Shown here: piece after piece, positions 24,241 to 34,140 of the stretch | How the letters are laid out: each line of letters begins with the position of its first letter | Position numbering within the stretch: the stretch's first letter is position 1 | Assembly (NCBI GenBank): GCA_015680685.1 | Contig: MNCI01005986.1 | Location: 38,367 to 102,366 of the forward strand | Reading direction: 5' to 3' | From: Gnetum montanum | Lineage: Eukaryota; Streptophyta; Gnetopsida; Gnetales; Gnetaceae | Length of the DNA: 64,000 nucleotides | Notes under the pieces: generated by a model | What the model saw: the letters and a program-made list of their open reading frames with translations, nothing else | Told to the model about the DNA's origin: nothing | Databases searched by the model: none | Translations under genes and position numbers: made by a program

Positions 24241-25124
24241 TGATAAACTTAATTTTTGATCACCAATGATATCGTAACAACAATATTGCATCAATGATGT
24301 CATTTATTTGATATTGTAGCACATCATACATCATCATTGATATGATATCTCGAGATGTGTGTATCCCTCTAAATATGACACTTGGGTGCATGATCTGCAT
24401 AAATTTTCATTCCATAGTAACTAGACTCTGTCAATTTTATTCCACAAATTTATACTTAGCACTTAGAAGTGTGAATGTCTACAATGTAATGTGACTTAGT
24501 AAATAGCATCTTTATTCAACTTGTACTTGGGCATAGTTTGCTAACAGAAATAAATATTGAACTACTTCTTACCATTGTAGCATTATCCTAGTTTATCATT
24601 TTACTTAGAATAATGTTTACTGTTAGTTCATGTTTTACTTTTCCATGCACTTTACCATTATTATTATTAATAAGCGAAATGAGTATGAGTAGTCTAGAGC
24701 ATTAAAGTGTACTTTCTTAGTAACCTGGTAGTGTTATCACTTAGTACACCCAATAGTAGTATGCTTGGTATCCTAGTAGTGATTACACAAAGCCCAAGGT
24801 GTGTACATAAGATCAAGAGTAGATGCTCATTGCCATAGGCTAGGATAGATTTGTTTATTAATTTTACTTAAATTTAGGAACCATTTTCATTTTCATTATA
24901 TTTACTAGGAGTAATGATGGCCGAATAACATCAAATATCATATATCTCATCGTGAGCTAAACCATACACATATACTTCACTAGCTCCATGTGGAAAGATA
25001 ATAGTCTCAAACTTAAACCAATTACTAGCATATTAACATTGCCTCATCCATGGATTATGATTGAGTTGCTTGTGATCATCCATAACTTATATGGTTAGAT
25101 GTTGGATTGCACCATTGCTCATCA
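24241..25124 (+). repeat. 5' LTR of family P copy 2
   Basis: Aligns with 46,458-47,334. Shared blocks include AATATGACACTTGGGTGCA, TTAGCACTTAGAAGTGT and GGTATCCTAGTAGTG. The TATA-like CTCTAAATATG near 24,370 is CTTATAAATATG in the other LTR. Confidence 0.9.
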
Positions 25125-25620
25125 TTAGCACTATGGCTAGGGATAGTCAATGTATGCTAAGTAATTGATTTTATAAAGCTCATTGGATTAGGAATTCAAA
25201 GTCAAAATTCATAATCTCTTTATAATTCTAAATAATTAAGCATACTTAACTAAAAATTTAAAAATAACAACACAACTTCACTTAAAGATCAATCACCACT
25301 TGCCAAATAACTACACAAAGGGAATGACAAAATCAACAATGAAGAAGAATGGGGGATCCTTCTCATCCAAAATTTACTTTCAACTTTCATCAGCATTGGC
25401 AAATGAGGTGAAGAGACATACAAGGCAACATAGTCTTACCTCTAGAGTGATCAGTGCTTAGCATGCTTCAAATTGCCTTAAGGGAAATGAATCTAAACTA
25501 AATCTAGGAAAGGTACCATGTGACTAAGCATATGAAAAGGCCTTCTGAACCCATGAAGGAGTAGATGAGGAGGGATACTATCATGGAAACCAAGCATGTA
25601 CATAATAAAGGGAAGCATGT
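25125..25620 (+). other. Leader of family P copy 2, upstream half
   Basis: Interior sequence between the 5' LTR and the element B insertion. I did not find a convincing tRNA primer site; TATGGCTAGGGATAG at 25,132 is the nearest candidate. No ORF of note. Confidence 0.6.
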
Positions 25621-25625
25621 TAACT
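25621..25625 (+). repeat. Target-site duplication TTAAC, left copy
   Basis: TTAAC directly before the LTR edge TGTACC. The partner is at 43,508-43,512. Confidence 0.92.
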
Positions 25626-26210
25626 GTACCATCCGAAATCGTCGGTCTCCGACTGGAAGGAAACAGAGACCGTGGGATCACCGGACACACACAGAAGACC
25701 CTACCTTCGCTTGAGGGTGAGCTGGAATGAACGAAGGCAGAGTACCTCGAGTGGTCCGCACATGGATTAGACAAGGATTTCCCCGAAAGTACACCGAAGT
25801 GCTATACGCTGGGTTATACGTAAATGGCGTAACAGGCGTGAATCAAAGCGTAAACAGCGTAATTGATGCGAACAGAGTGTAGACGTAAACAAGCATAAAC
25901 AGAGTACATGCAATAATTAATGTAAATTGTAAATGATTTTGGGAAGAAAATGTAACAATGGCATTATAGAATGAGAGTACAATGCACCGGTCTAACGCAG
26001 TTGTGACTACGACACAAGGCGGACGAAAAGCCCAGTGGATGTAGGGATGACTGTGGGCTGGTTTGCACTGTAGGCACAGTGTAGAGGCTGTCTGCTCAGC
26101 GTACAGGGTTGTCCAACGTATAAGGCTTTATGCTCTGGTTCTCAGCATCTCTGCTCTCTGGTTTGCTCTTGAATTTTTGCCGACCGACGTGGATCTAGTG
26201 AAAAATTGGG

Positions 26211-26219
26211 GCTTTTATA
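26211..26219 (-). promoter_or_regulatory. TATA box in 3' LTR of element B
   Basis: TATAAAAGC on the minus strand, preceded by the palindrome array. The same box is at 42,831-42,839 in the 5' LTR, where it would drive the genomic transcript. Confidence 0.7.
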
Positions 26220-26309
26220 CAAGTCTTGATGCTAGACTCGGGTTGGGCAACACGTGGTGCGTTGACCGGGTGCAAAAGCATAAAATTTACAAGTGTACAT
26301 GTTACATTT

Positions 26310-26745
26310 GCTGGGCGTATACACTAGGCGTATACGCTGTATAAAGTGGGCGTAGACTCTGGGCGTATACGCTGGATGTGCTGGGTGTATGCAAACTTGG
26401 GCATAGATGTTGTGGACGCTGGGCGTATACGCTGATGGTGGCTAGGCGTATATGCTGGGCGTATACACTGATGGGCGTTGGGCGTATACGTCGGGGCGTA
26501 TACGCTGATGGTTGTTGTCTTGTGCCAAATCTTGCTCTACAGTGTTGTTTCCATGCCGTCTTTGAGGATTTCATGCTGGGCGTACACATCTGTTGTACCT
26601 GCCAAGCGTACATGTGAGACGTGTACGCTGGACGTCTACGCTGGGCATATACGCTGAGAATGTCGAGCGTATATGCCAGGCGTATACGCTGAGGCTGCAT
26701 GTTTGGGCGTATACGCTGGGCATATACGCTGAGACTGCATACTTA
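26310..26745. repeat. Palindrome array in U3: GCGTATACGCT and variants
   Basis: GCGTATACGCT occurs exactly six times, usually within GGGCGTATACGCTG, with many one- or two-base variants (GCATATACGCT, GCGTATACACT, GCGTATATGCT). AGCGTATACGCT is a perfect 12-bp palindrome. The array lies upstream of the LTR TATA box, where enhancers are expected. In the 5' LTR (42,940-43,375) three exact copies remain, and most variants differ by C-to-T or G-to-A. Confidence 0.9.
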
Positions 26746-26874
26746 GTGGAAATTAAGTATTTTGATCTCCGAAGTTGCCATGTGTGACACCAGATGTAAC
26801 TGTGGTCGTCTGTGGATCCCAGGGACCTGCTTCTTGTTGGAGAAGTACTAAGCTTGAAATTTTGTGGTATTTCA

Positions 26875-26890
26875 TTGGCCCCTCTTTGTT
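26875..26890 (-). promoter_or_regulatory. Polypurine tract of element B
   Basis: The minus strand reads AAAGAGGGGCCAA directly before the 3' LTR start TGAAAT. It would prime plus-strand DNA synthesis. Confidence 0.75.
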
Positions 26891-27880
26891 GACGCTTGGA
26901 GGAATCAACTCGAGAAGTGTCGACAAAGAAGTGCAAAACACCACAAGAAACTCGATAGAAACTTTGTCCGTTGCCACTTGACTAGACATCATCGCACCGT
27001 GTTCAGTAGTACATGGGATTTAGGGACGTAAAAGTTGTATCTGGATGAGGAAATGGAGATTGTGGGGATTGGGGATTGACCAAGAGATTGTAGTTGGTAA
27101 AGGGGATGCTCTGGTGTGTGTCCTGTTGGTCCTTGTCAATAGCCATTATTTAGCAGACTCGGAATCCAGACATGCAGTGTGCATCCTTTGGTGGAACAAG
27201 ACTCTTGGTTAGTGTCCAAGAGGACTTGTTGGCAAGACCAAAGCCACGTGATGATGCATTGCATTCCTTGGAGGAACAAGACCCTTCTTTGGGGGAACCT
27301 ATTGGCGGAGAGCCAAAGCCATGCAACTGGATGTTTTTTTATTGTTCTTGACATGAGTACTTGGTTCCAAGACAACTGCCTTCCTGCCTGGGGCTTGTGT
27401 GGGAAGTGCCAAGGGTCGTGATTTTTTTTTAAAGAAGTTTTGCTTTGATCTTGTACTCATGCTCAAGTGTTATGTTGTGTGTTGCAACTACTTTAAAGTG
27501 TTACAGTGCGCAACAACATGTTCAAATTTTTGAGTGTACTGGGTGTATCAAAGGTGTGGCTGAGTCGAATGTGTCGGTAAATGGATAGGGGATGTACCAA
27601 GAAATGGGGATGTACTAGTGAATGGTCTGATTTAGTCTTGCCATGTGTGCTGTGAACATTGTCCCATCTTGCTACTTGTAACAAAGTGCATTCTTGTGTG
27701 AAAGCCTTTGAGTGTCATCCTGCAAACATAACTTCAAGGAGACAGGAAAACCATGAGTGAATAAGCGAAGTTAGACTTACACAGCTACAGATGGAACAAA
27801 AATGCTAAAGGAGATTTCAGGCACTGTATGTCAATGGAAGCAATGCTGGTAAGATTGGCTGATGGCGAGTGATGTGGTGA
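26891..27880. other. Noncoding region between integrase and 3' LTR of element B
   Basis: No coding domain found. A diverged tandem duplication of about 90-100 bp is at 27,180-27,330: GTGGAACAAGACTCTTGG-n-AAAGCCACG, then GGAGGAACAAGACCCTTC-n-AAAGCCATG. The rest is unassigned. Confidence 0.55.
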
Positions 27881-27889
27881 TTCTGATAA

Positions 27890-28340
27890 ATGAATGTGGC
27901 TGTGGATTGAGGAACCAGAGATGAACTTGCCAGTTTATAGTCTTAGCAGACTATCATGGGTTAGTTTTATGTCATGACCCATTGGACATTACCCGTTTAG
28001 CGTCGTGGCGGACGTTACATTGCCAGTTTCTAGTCTTAGCGGACCGTGAAGAGACAAACCAGTTTATAGTCTTAGCGGACTCTGGTGAGTGCAACGGTGG
28101 TAGTTTACTATCGTGCCGGATGGGTGCTAGTTTATCGTCATTGCTGACACTAGATGGTATCAGTTTATCATCATGACGCTAGGACGAGCTATGGTATTAG
28201 TTTTAAGTCATGATCCAGGACTGTTCTATGGTATCAATTTATTATCATGATTCTAGGATGAGCTTTGGTATCAATTTTAAGTCATAATTCAAGACTATTC
28301 TGTGGTATCAGTTTATAGTCGTGACCCCAGGACTCGCACG
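27890..28340. repeat. AGTTTA-type repeat array 1, downstream of integrase
   Basis: About a dozen units spaced 25-50 bases, of the form (C)AGTTTAT-AGTC-TTAGCGGAC or AGTTTTAAGTCATGATCC. Examples are GTTTATAGTCTTAGCGGAC at about 28,060 and CAGTTTATAGTCGTGACC near 28,310. Same core as arrays 2 and 3. Confidence 0.8.
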
Positions 28341-28355
28341 TACCTGAGCTTGTAC

Positions 28356-29510
28356 TCAAATATAGAACGGTTTCAGGAACAAGTGATTGGTTGGATTGGC
28401 AAGCTCCTTCCCTTCCATATCAGCTAGCTTAAATGCTTCATTGTCAAATGCTTTAGTGACCAAGTAAGGCCCTTCCCAGTTGGCTGAGAATTTATCCGGG
28501 TGTTCCCGAACGACCTTAAGTACAAGGTTGCCTTCTTTGATGGGGCGCTTATGGATGTCGTGCCGATGTCGCTGCCGTTGTTGTTTTTGGTACCATTCGA
28601 TCTGATCGAGCGCACGTATGTGTTCCTCCTCCACCGAGTCTAGGTCAATGATGCACAAATCATTGCTTTATCCTTCGTCGAGGAGTCCGGAAAGTGTGAT
28701 CCTTAAAGATGGTACCTATAATTCTAGAGGTAAAATAGCTTTTGAACCATAAACAAGACTATATGGTGTTTTACCTGTTGAAGTTTGATGCGTAGTATGG
28801 TATGCCCATAATGCATATACCAATTGTTCATGCCACCTTCTCTTGCTTTGGGTAAGCATCCTTTTAAGTATTGCAATAACCGTTTTGTTCGTTGCCTCTA
28901 CTTGCCCATTGCTCTGAGGATAGTAAGGGGATGAAAATGAGTGTTTGATCCCTAGACTTTCACAAAAGGTTTTGGTCTCGGCACTGCTAAATTGTGGCCC
29001 GTTGTCAGTGATGATTGTCATGGGAATGCCAAAGTGGGTTACAATTTTTTCGAGAATGAAATTGCACACGTGTTTCGATGTAGTTTTTTGAAGGGGAGCC
29101 GCTTCTACCCACTTGGTGAAATATTCTGTTATGGTTATAATAAAACTATGCCCTGCAGAAGATGAGGGTGTTATTGGGCCGATAAGGTCCAACCCCCACT
29201 TTTGAAAGGGCCACGTGATTTGTGTCGTATGCAAATCATTTGGTGGGACATGGATTAGGTTGCTATGTTTTTGGCAGGTACAACATGTCTTAGCCTTGGA
29301 GAGACAGTCATACTCCATGTGTGGCCAATACTAGCCTAAGCGCCTTATCTTTGTTGCCATGGCTTTTGGTGCTATGTGTCCTCCACATAGTCCCTCGTGT
29401 ACCTGTTCAACAATGGTTTGGGCATCAGTACTACCAACTCATGTTAGCAATATGCCTTCGTAGGATCTGTGACACAACGTGCCTCCTACCAGTGTATATT
29501 GCTTAGAACG
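28356..29510 (-). pseudogene. Integrase of element B
   Basis: The zinc-binding HHCC part includes VHEGLCGGH and CCTCQKH. The catalytic core keeps all three acidic residues: Asp in GLDLIGP, Asp in TDNGPQF and Glu in QSNGQVEATNKT. The C-terminal part reads KFSANWEGPYLVTKAF, the GPY/F module, with no chromodomain. One frame is open at 28,716-29,318 and another at 28,356-28,658; a few stops and a frameshift separate them. Integrase inserts the cDNA into chromosomes. Confidence 0.93.
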
Positions 29511-29689
29511 TTTTCGTACTGCATCCTTTTGTGCATTTGTTAGATGTCTTGATGTTTCGCCATGTAGGAGGTATTCTTTTATGTCGTCATACCATTCTAT
29601 CACGGGTGTTGTACTAACAGATGCAATCGACAATGCATCAAGAGTATTTGTTATTGGTTCGGCACAATTGTTTACGGAGCTTGGTAATG

Positions 29690-30110
29690 CATGGAACATG
29701 TCTGGTGATATATTTAACACTAATGTGGCTAACACGTCTGCAATGGTGTTATCATTTCTAGAGACGTGTTGCACATCGACGTTTCCAAATCACCTCATTA
29801 AGTGTTTTGCCAAGTCACAGTATGGTTGCAAATGTTGGGCTTTGCATGTGTAAACATCTGTGACTTGGTTTAAGACTAGTTGTGAGTCTCCTTTGACTAC
29901 AAGCCATGTGATGTCTGAAGCTAGTGCTGCCACGAGACCTCTAAGGAGACCTTCGTACTCTACTATTTTGTTGGTACAACGAAAGTTGAAACGATAAGCA
30001 AAGGGTTAGATCTCCCTGGAGGGATAGGTGATGACAACGGCTGCACTTCCCCCTCGAGAGGTGGATGCTCCATCAAAGTTTAGAATGGCATAGTAGTCAT
30101 TAGGTACTAT
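29690..30110 (-). pseudogene. Archaeal-type RNase H of element B
   Basis: The minus strand reads YAILNFDGASTSRGGSAAVV, VEYEGLLRGLVAAL, VVKGDSQLVLNQV and HVSRNDNTIADVLATL. This is a complete archaeal-type RNase H with its Asp, Glu, Asp and final Asp positions retained. In the Tat clade this second domain follows the gypsy RNase H, as here. Stops interrupt it. Confidence 0.85.
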
Positions 30111-30149
30111 GTCTATTACGCTTACATTCTCATCTGGGAATTCTGGTTC

Positions 30150-30670
30150 TACTGTTGCTTGATCGTGCATTGGTGACGTGGCCATTTGATTTGCTATGGC
30201 TTGACCCTTAACTGATGATTGCGCTATGTAATGCAGGTCAATCTCAGTTATCATGGTTTTCCAATGGGCTAGCCGACTTGTTTCGTAAATGTTTCCTGTG
30301 ATGGCTCTTAGCACATTATCCTTGCAAATTATGTTAACTTGGTTACGGAAGAGGTAATGTCACCATTTTCTCAAAGAAAAGACCAAAGCTAAACATGAAC
30401 TTTCCACGTTGTTGTATTTTTGCTCATGGGCAACTAATGCATGGCTTAAATAATATACAAGGACTTCAGTTCCGTCAGCTTGTTTCTGGCAAAGCATGGA
30501 CGCGATTGACGAATCCGAAGTGGCAAGGTAGATGTAAAACGGTTTATCGTTTTGAGGTGGATAAACCGTGGGTAGTCGGGCAAGTGCCATTTTAATATTA
30601 TCGAATGCTTCTTGGCACTGTGGAGTCCATTCAAAATGGACATTTTTGCGCAACACATGGTTCATAGGTT
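30150..30670 (-). pseudogene. Gypsy RNase H (degenerate) and connection region of element B
   Basis: FEWTPQCQEAFDNIKMALAR leads into PFYIYLATSDSSIASMLCQ, then VYYLSHALVAHEQKYNNVES. The first catalytic Asp of the usual T-D-A-S motif is not at its place (YLATSDS). The open frame at 30,006-30,314 bridges to the archaeal-type domain. Confidence 0.85.
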
Positions 30671-30811
30671 TTAGTTTGTCTGTCAGTTTTTCTATGAAGC
30701 ACCAGATAAACTGTAATCTACCTTGTAGACCTCGAAGTTTGGTAAGGTTGCCTGGTGGTTTCAGGTTTGTTATGGCCTTAACCTTATTGGGGTCTACTCG
30801 TATCCCTACTT

Positions 30812-31420
30812 CTAGGCTATAAATCCAAGCATTTTGCCTGTCTTGACGTCGAAGACAAATTTCTTTGGGTTGAGTCTCAGTTCATACTTTAAACAACGTT
30901 TTAGTATTAGATCAAGATCTTGTACATGTTGTTCCGATGTTTTTGACTTAACCACAATGTCGTCCACGTGGTCGTTGAGCGAGTGTAACATGTAATCGCT
31001 AAAGATGAATGTCATCGCTCTTTGATACGTGGCCCCAGCGTTCTTGAGACCAAAGGGAATCATTGTATAACAAAAGGTTCCCCATGGTGTCATAAAGGTT
31101 GTCCGAAGCTGATGCTCCGGGTTGATGTGTATTTGATTATATCCCAAGAAGCCATCCATAAAAGATAATAAAGCATGCCCAGCAGTCGAGTCAACAAGTT
31201 GATCAATGCTGGGTAGAGGAAAATCATCTTTTATGGTTGCAACGTTTAAATCCTGAAATTCAATGCATAAGTGAATGCTTTTGTTCTTCTTCGGGACAAT
31301 GACCATGTTGGATACCCACTCGGCGTAATCAACAGCCCGAATGAAACCAGCCTGATAAAGCTTGGTGATCTCATTACGAACTTCCAATGCCACCTCAGGT
31401 TTAACCTTTCATGCCTTTTG
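30812..31420 (-). pseudogene. Reverse transcriptase of element B
   Basis: A single open frame of 193 codons covers the fingers and palm: NMVIVPKKNKSIHLCIEFQD, DDFPLPSIDQLVD, ALLSFMDGFLGYNQIHINPE, IPFGLKNAGATYQRAMT and DHVDDIVVKS. The YxDD motif reads HVDD; both aspartates are kept. It closely follows the Tat-clade pattern. Stops flank it on both sides. Confidence 0.94.
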
Positions 31421-31426
31421 TTTTAC

Positions 31427-31954
31427 CTATCTCAATTTTGGATCAAGGATAATGTTATGCTGGACAATTCGAGGGTCTAACCTGGGCATGTCCGTGTATG
31501 ACCAAGCAAATGCTTTAATGTTTTCCCTGAGCACGTCCTCAATGTCTTTGGCTAGTTGCGGTTGTAGTAACATGCTTAATTTTAATATTTTAATTTCCCC
31601 ATTGGGCATGGTGATGGGGGTTTCGGTCAACGGGTCTTCGGTGATATTTTTGGCTTCTATGTCAAGGGGTTTCGTCATACCTCTGTAGTTATCTATCGTT
31701 TGCTGTGTTGAGGCTATGACTGCATCGTCTGTTGATGAACTTAAATGGATGAGATTTATGTCGATGTCCCTTGCAATTTTACCACATGGTCCATCAATGA
31801 TTAACGGTGTGATTAAATCCTGGCAATCCATCGGGCTTGCTCCTGCCAATAAACAGAGATCAGAATGAGCTAATGGGTATCGTTCTATGTTCTTTGGCAA
31901 TTTTAAATTATGTGTACATGCATGATGGTGGATTATCGTCACACCGGGACGCAT
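31427..31954 (-). pseudogene. N-terminal pol segment before RT (element B)
   Basis: A 175-codon open frame ends with IKAFAWSYTDMPRLDPRIVQ then HNIILDP, the conserved lead-in to RT in gypsy elements. Its upstream end coincides with repeat array 2, so pol is not continuous with protease in the genomic sequence. Confidence 0.8.
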
Positions 31955-32125
31955 GGTAGTTTAAGGCCATACCGGGCTATGGGTGGCAGTTTAACACCGT
32001 ACCGGGCCAAATGAGGTTTGTGTGTGTGGCAGTTTAGGGCCTTACCGGGCCATAATGGCAGTTTAAGGCCGTACCGGGCTATAACGGCAGTTTAAGGCCA
32101 TACCGGGCCGTTAATGGCAGTTTAC
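31955..32125. repeat. AGTTTA-type repeat array 2, between RT and the opposite-strand gene
   Basis: Five to six units of GGCAGTTTAAGGCCGTACCGGG-like sequence (core GTTTAAGGCC-n-TACCGGGC), spaced about 25-45 bases, directly upstream of the plus-strand promoter. Confidence 0.88.
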
Positions 32126-32314
32126 GCTAGAATGTTTGGCGTAAACGTGTGAAATGGGGTTCACAGGGGAACGAGATGTAGTAAATTTTGTTTTATTTTA
32201 AATATATATATATATATTTATTTATTATTTTGAGCACATTTTAGCTAAAAATAAGCAAAAAAGAGCAAAAATGGGAAACCGCAAGGCAGCGGCGTCAGCA
32301 GCGATGACGGAGCG

Positions 32315-32324
32315 CTATATAAAG
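32315..32324 (+). promoter_or_regulatory. TATA box of the embedded plus-strand gene
   Basis: CTATATAAAG in a locally GC-rich setting, about 180 bases before the probable start codon at 32,501. It points opposite to the retroelement's own transcription. Confidence 0.65.
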
Positions 32325-32339
32325 GGGGGGCGTCATTTG

Positions 32340-33160
32340 TTGTTACTTCGAATCGGCAGCATAATCTTGAGCGTAAAATCCAAGCGTAGATAACCCAACA
32401 TAAGCATAAATTGTGAAACCCCGACGTAGAGGCTCGGCATAGGCGTAAATAGTTTCAACCTTCAGCGTCAATTGTCAATCCCAGCGTACAGGACGCCAAG
32501 ATGGACAAAGGCAAGGAAGTGGAAGGCTAGGGGAGGAAGGGACCTGACTTGACCTTCATAGAGGAGAGTGAGCCCATGTTGCAGTGCCTGCCCAGAGCAA
32601 GGATTCCATCGTGGCCTAGATCATCGCACAGGTAGGCTCTGATCCCGCCTCTGTTAGTTATTTTTTCTTGTGCATGTTTCGTAGCGTAGAAAGTCTCGTA
32701 AAGGACGTTAGCGTATACACCAAGCGTAGAGAGTTGGCGTGGAGGGTTTCGGCTTATACGTCGAGCGTAAATTCACAGCGTAAAGTCTCGATAGCGTAGA
32801 CGGTCATAGTGTAATTTGTTTTCAGTGCACAGCGTAAACACTTTTTCTTGCACGAAGCGTAGACGATTGTATCAACGTATACACTGAAGGCTGTACGGCG
32901 TATACGCTGAGGGTTTCTTCAGCATACACACTGAGCATGTACAATTCTATCTTTTCAAGTATGGTACAGCGTAGACCTGTTTTTGTGTAAACTTTTTTCA
33001 GCGTAAACTATTTGTTTAGTGTCTAGCATAGATGATTTGCGCTGAAGGCTTTTATGGCGTATATGCAGAGGGTTTCTGCCACGTATACGCCGAGTGTAAA
33101 TAGTTTTTGATAGCGTATACACTAGGTTAAGCAGCATATACACCGAGCGTAAACAGTTAG
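32340..33160. repeat. AGCGTA/GCGTATAC motif cluster in leader and first intron of the embedded gene
   Basis: Dozens of short motifs such as AGCGTAAAC, AGCGTAGA, GCGTATACAC and GCGTATACGCT, the same family as the LTR U3 array and the 41.7-42.2 kb leader. Confidence 0.75.
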
Positions 33161-33258
33161 CAATTTTTTCTAAGTGTCGGTCTACGATGTGAACTTTTGT
33201 TTTTCACGCCGTTTTGATGCATGGCTGATGTTACGGTGGCATTCTGTTTGCTTACAAG

Positions 33259-34051
33259 GATACTAAGCCTTTTCTCCTCGTTGTTGAACTCATTGGGGTG
33301 CTAACATGGTTTGGCCCCATTGAGGGTGATGAGTCTGCCCAGGATCTAACTTTGAACAACAATGGAATCTGGTTCAGAGAAGGTGGGTGTGAGTTCCTGG
33401 CCTTCATGCTGGACAACTTTGAAGTGGTTATCTGGTCGCACCTAAGTGAACTAGTGGCGCAGAGCGTGCTTGAGGCCATGCTGCCGGGAGCCGCAGAGGG
33501 TGTCATGGTCTTCATAGAAGACATCGACGAGGGGCCACTTGTGAATGAGGACGATTCTTCCCGCGGGCCCAGGTCTACATGCCCGTTAGCGCACGTGTGG
33601 GCCCAATTGCCGCGAGGGAAGGACTACCTCAACAACACCTTATTTGTAGCTGCGCATGCACACATGCTATTCCAGAACCCTCCTGGCACAGTGTACCAGG
33701 TGGATAGGTAGGACCATTTAAGTTTGTTGTTTCTTTTTGTCGTTCGGCATTTGCTTCTATTTTGACACCCATTTGTTTATAGGCCTAAAGTTAACCCAGA
33801 CGGGACGTGCGTTGAGGATGACAGGCTTGCTCTAGCTCGCACCACTCTAGAGGCATTTATGGCAGGTCCCACCCTTCGTGGAGCCATCTTAGGTCAAATG
33901 AAGGGTGCTATCGTTCATTTTCACAAGCAATTCTCTAGAGCATTCGCGATGTGCCAAGCTCACGGATGGTTGCATGAAGATTGGTTAGACAAGGGACCAG
34001 TCTTCCCCCATGACTCTGGTTTAGGTAGCACATCCAAGTCCACAACTAACG
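33259..34051 (+). pseudogene. HAD/FCP1-like (NIF family) domain lacking catalytic Asp residues
   Basis: Exons 2-3 read KPFLLVVELIGVL, CEFLAFMLDNFEVVIWSHLS, PLAHVWAQLPRGKDYLNN and TLFVAAHAHMLFQNPPGTVY. Order and spacing match plant NLI-interacting-factor/FCP1-type phosphatases, whose patterns are L-V-L-D-L-N-G-L-L, F-L-x-F-x-x-x-x-F-x-V-x-I-W-S, and T-L-L-x-D-D-S-P-x-K-x-x-x-N-P-P. Motif I Asp reads Glu (VELIG) and the DDSP motif reads AAHA, so phosphatase activity is not expected. A binding role is my inference. The remainder (PTLRGAILGQMKGAIVHFHK) is unrecognised. Confidence 0.7.
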
Positions 34052-34140
34052 GTAAATGACAACATTTCCTAGATGTGCTAACGTGTTTGTTCAACTATCA
34101 GGAGTTATACTAATATAATGATTTCGAATTGTATCTATAG

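Larger units (their letters stand above)
25626..26874 (-). repeat. 3' LTR of element B
   Basis: On the minus strand it starts TGAAATACCAC at 26,874 and ends GGTACA at 25,626. It aligns throughout with 42,245-43,507. U3 (26,310-26,745) carries the palindrome array, the TATA box is at 26,211-26,219, and R/U5 lies below it. Confidence 0.93.

Noticed and set aside
26302-26936. Open frames rich in VYAQ, AYTP and RIR peptides on both strands of the B LTRs (also 42,850-43,455)
   Set aside because: They are translations of the palindromic U3 array, appear on both strands and are shared by noncoding LTR copies, so they are not proteins.
27890-28340. CRISPR-like array of short repeats and spacers
   Set aside because: Units vary in sequence and spacing, the setting is a plant retroelement, and there are no cas genes.
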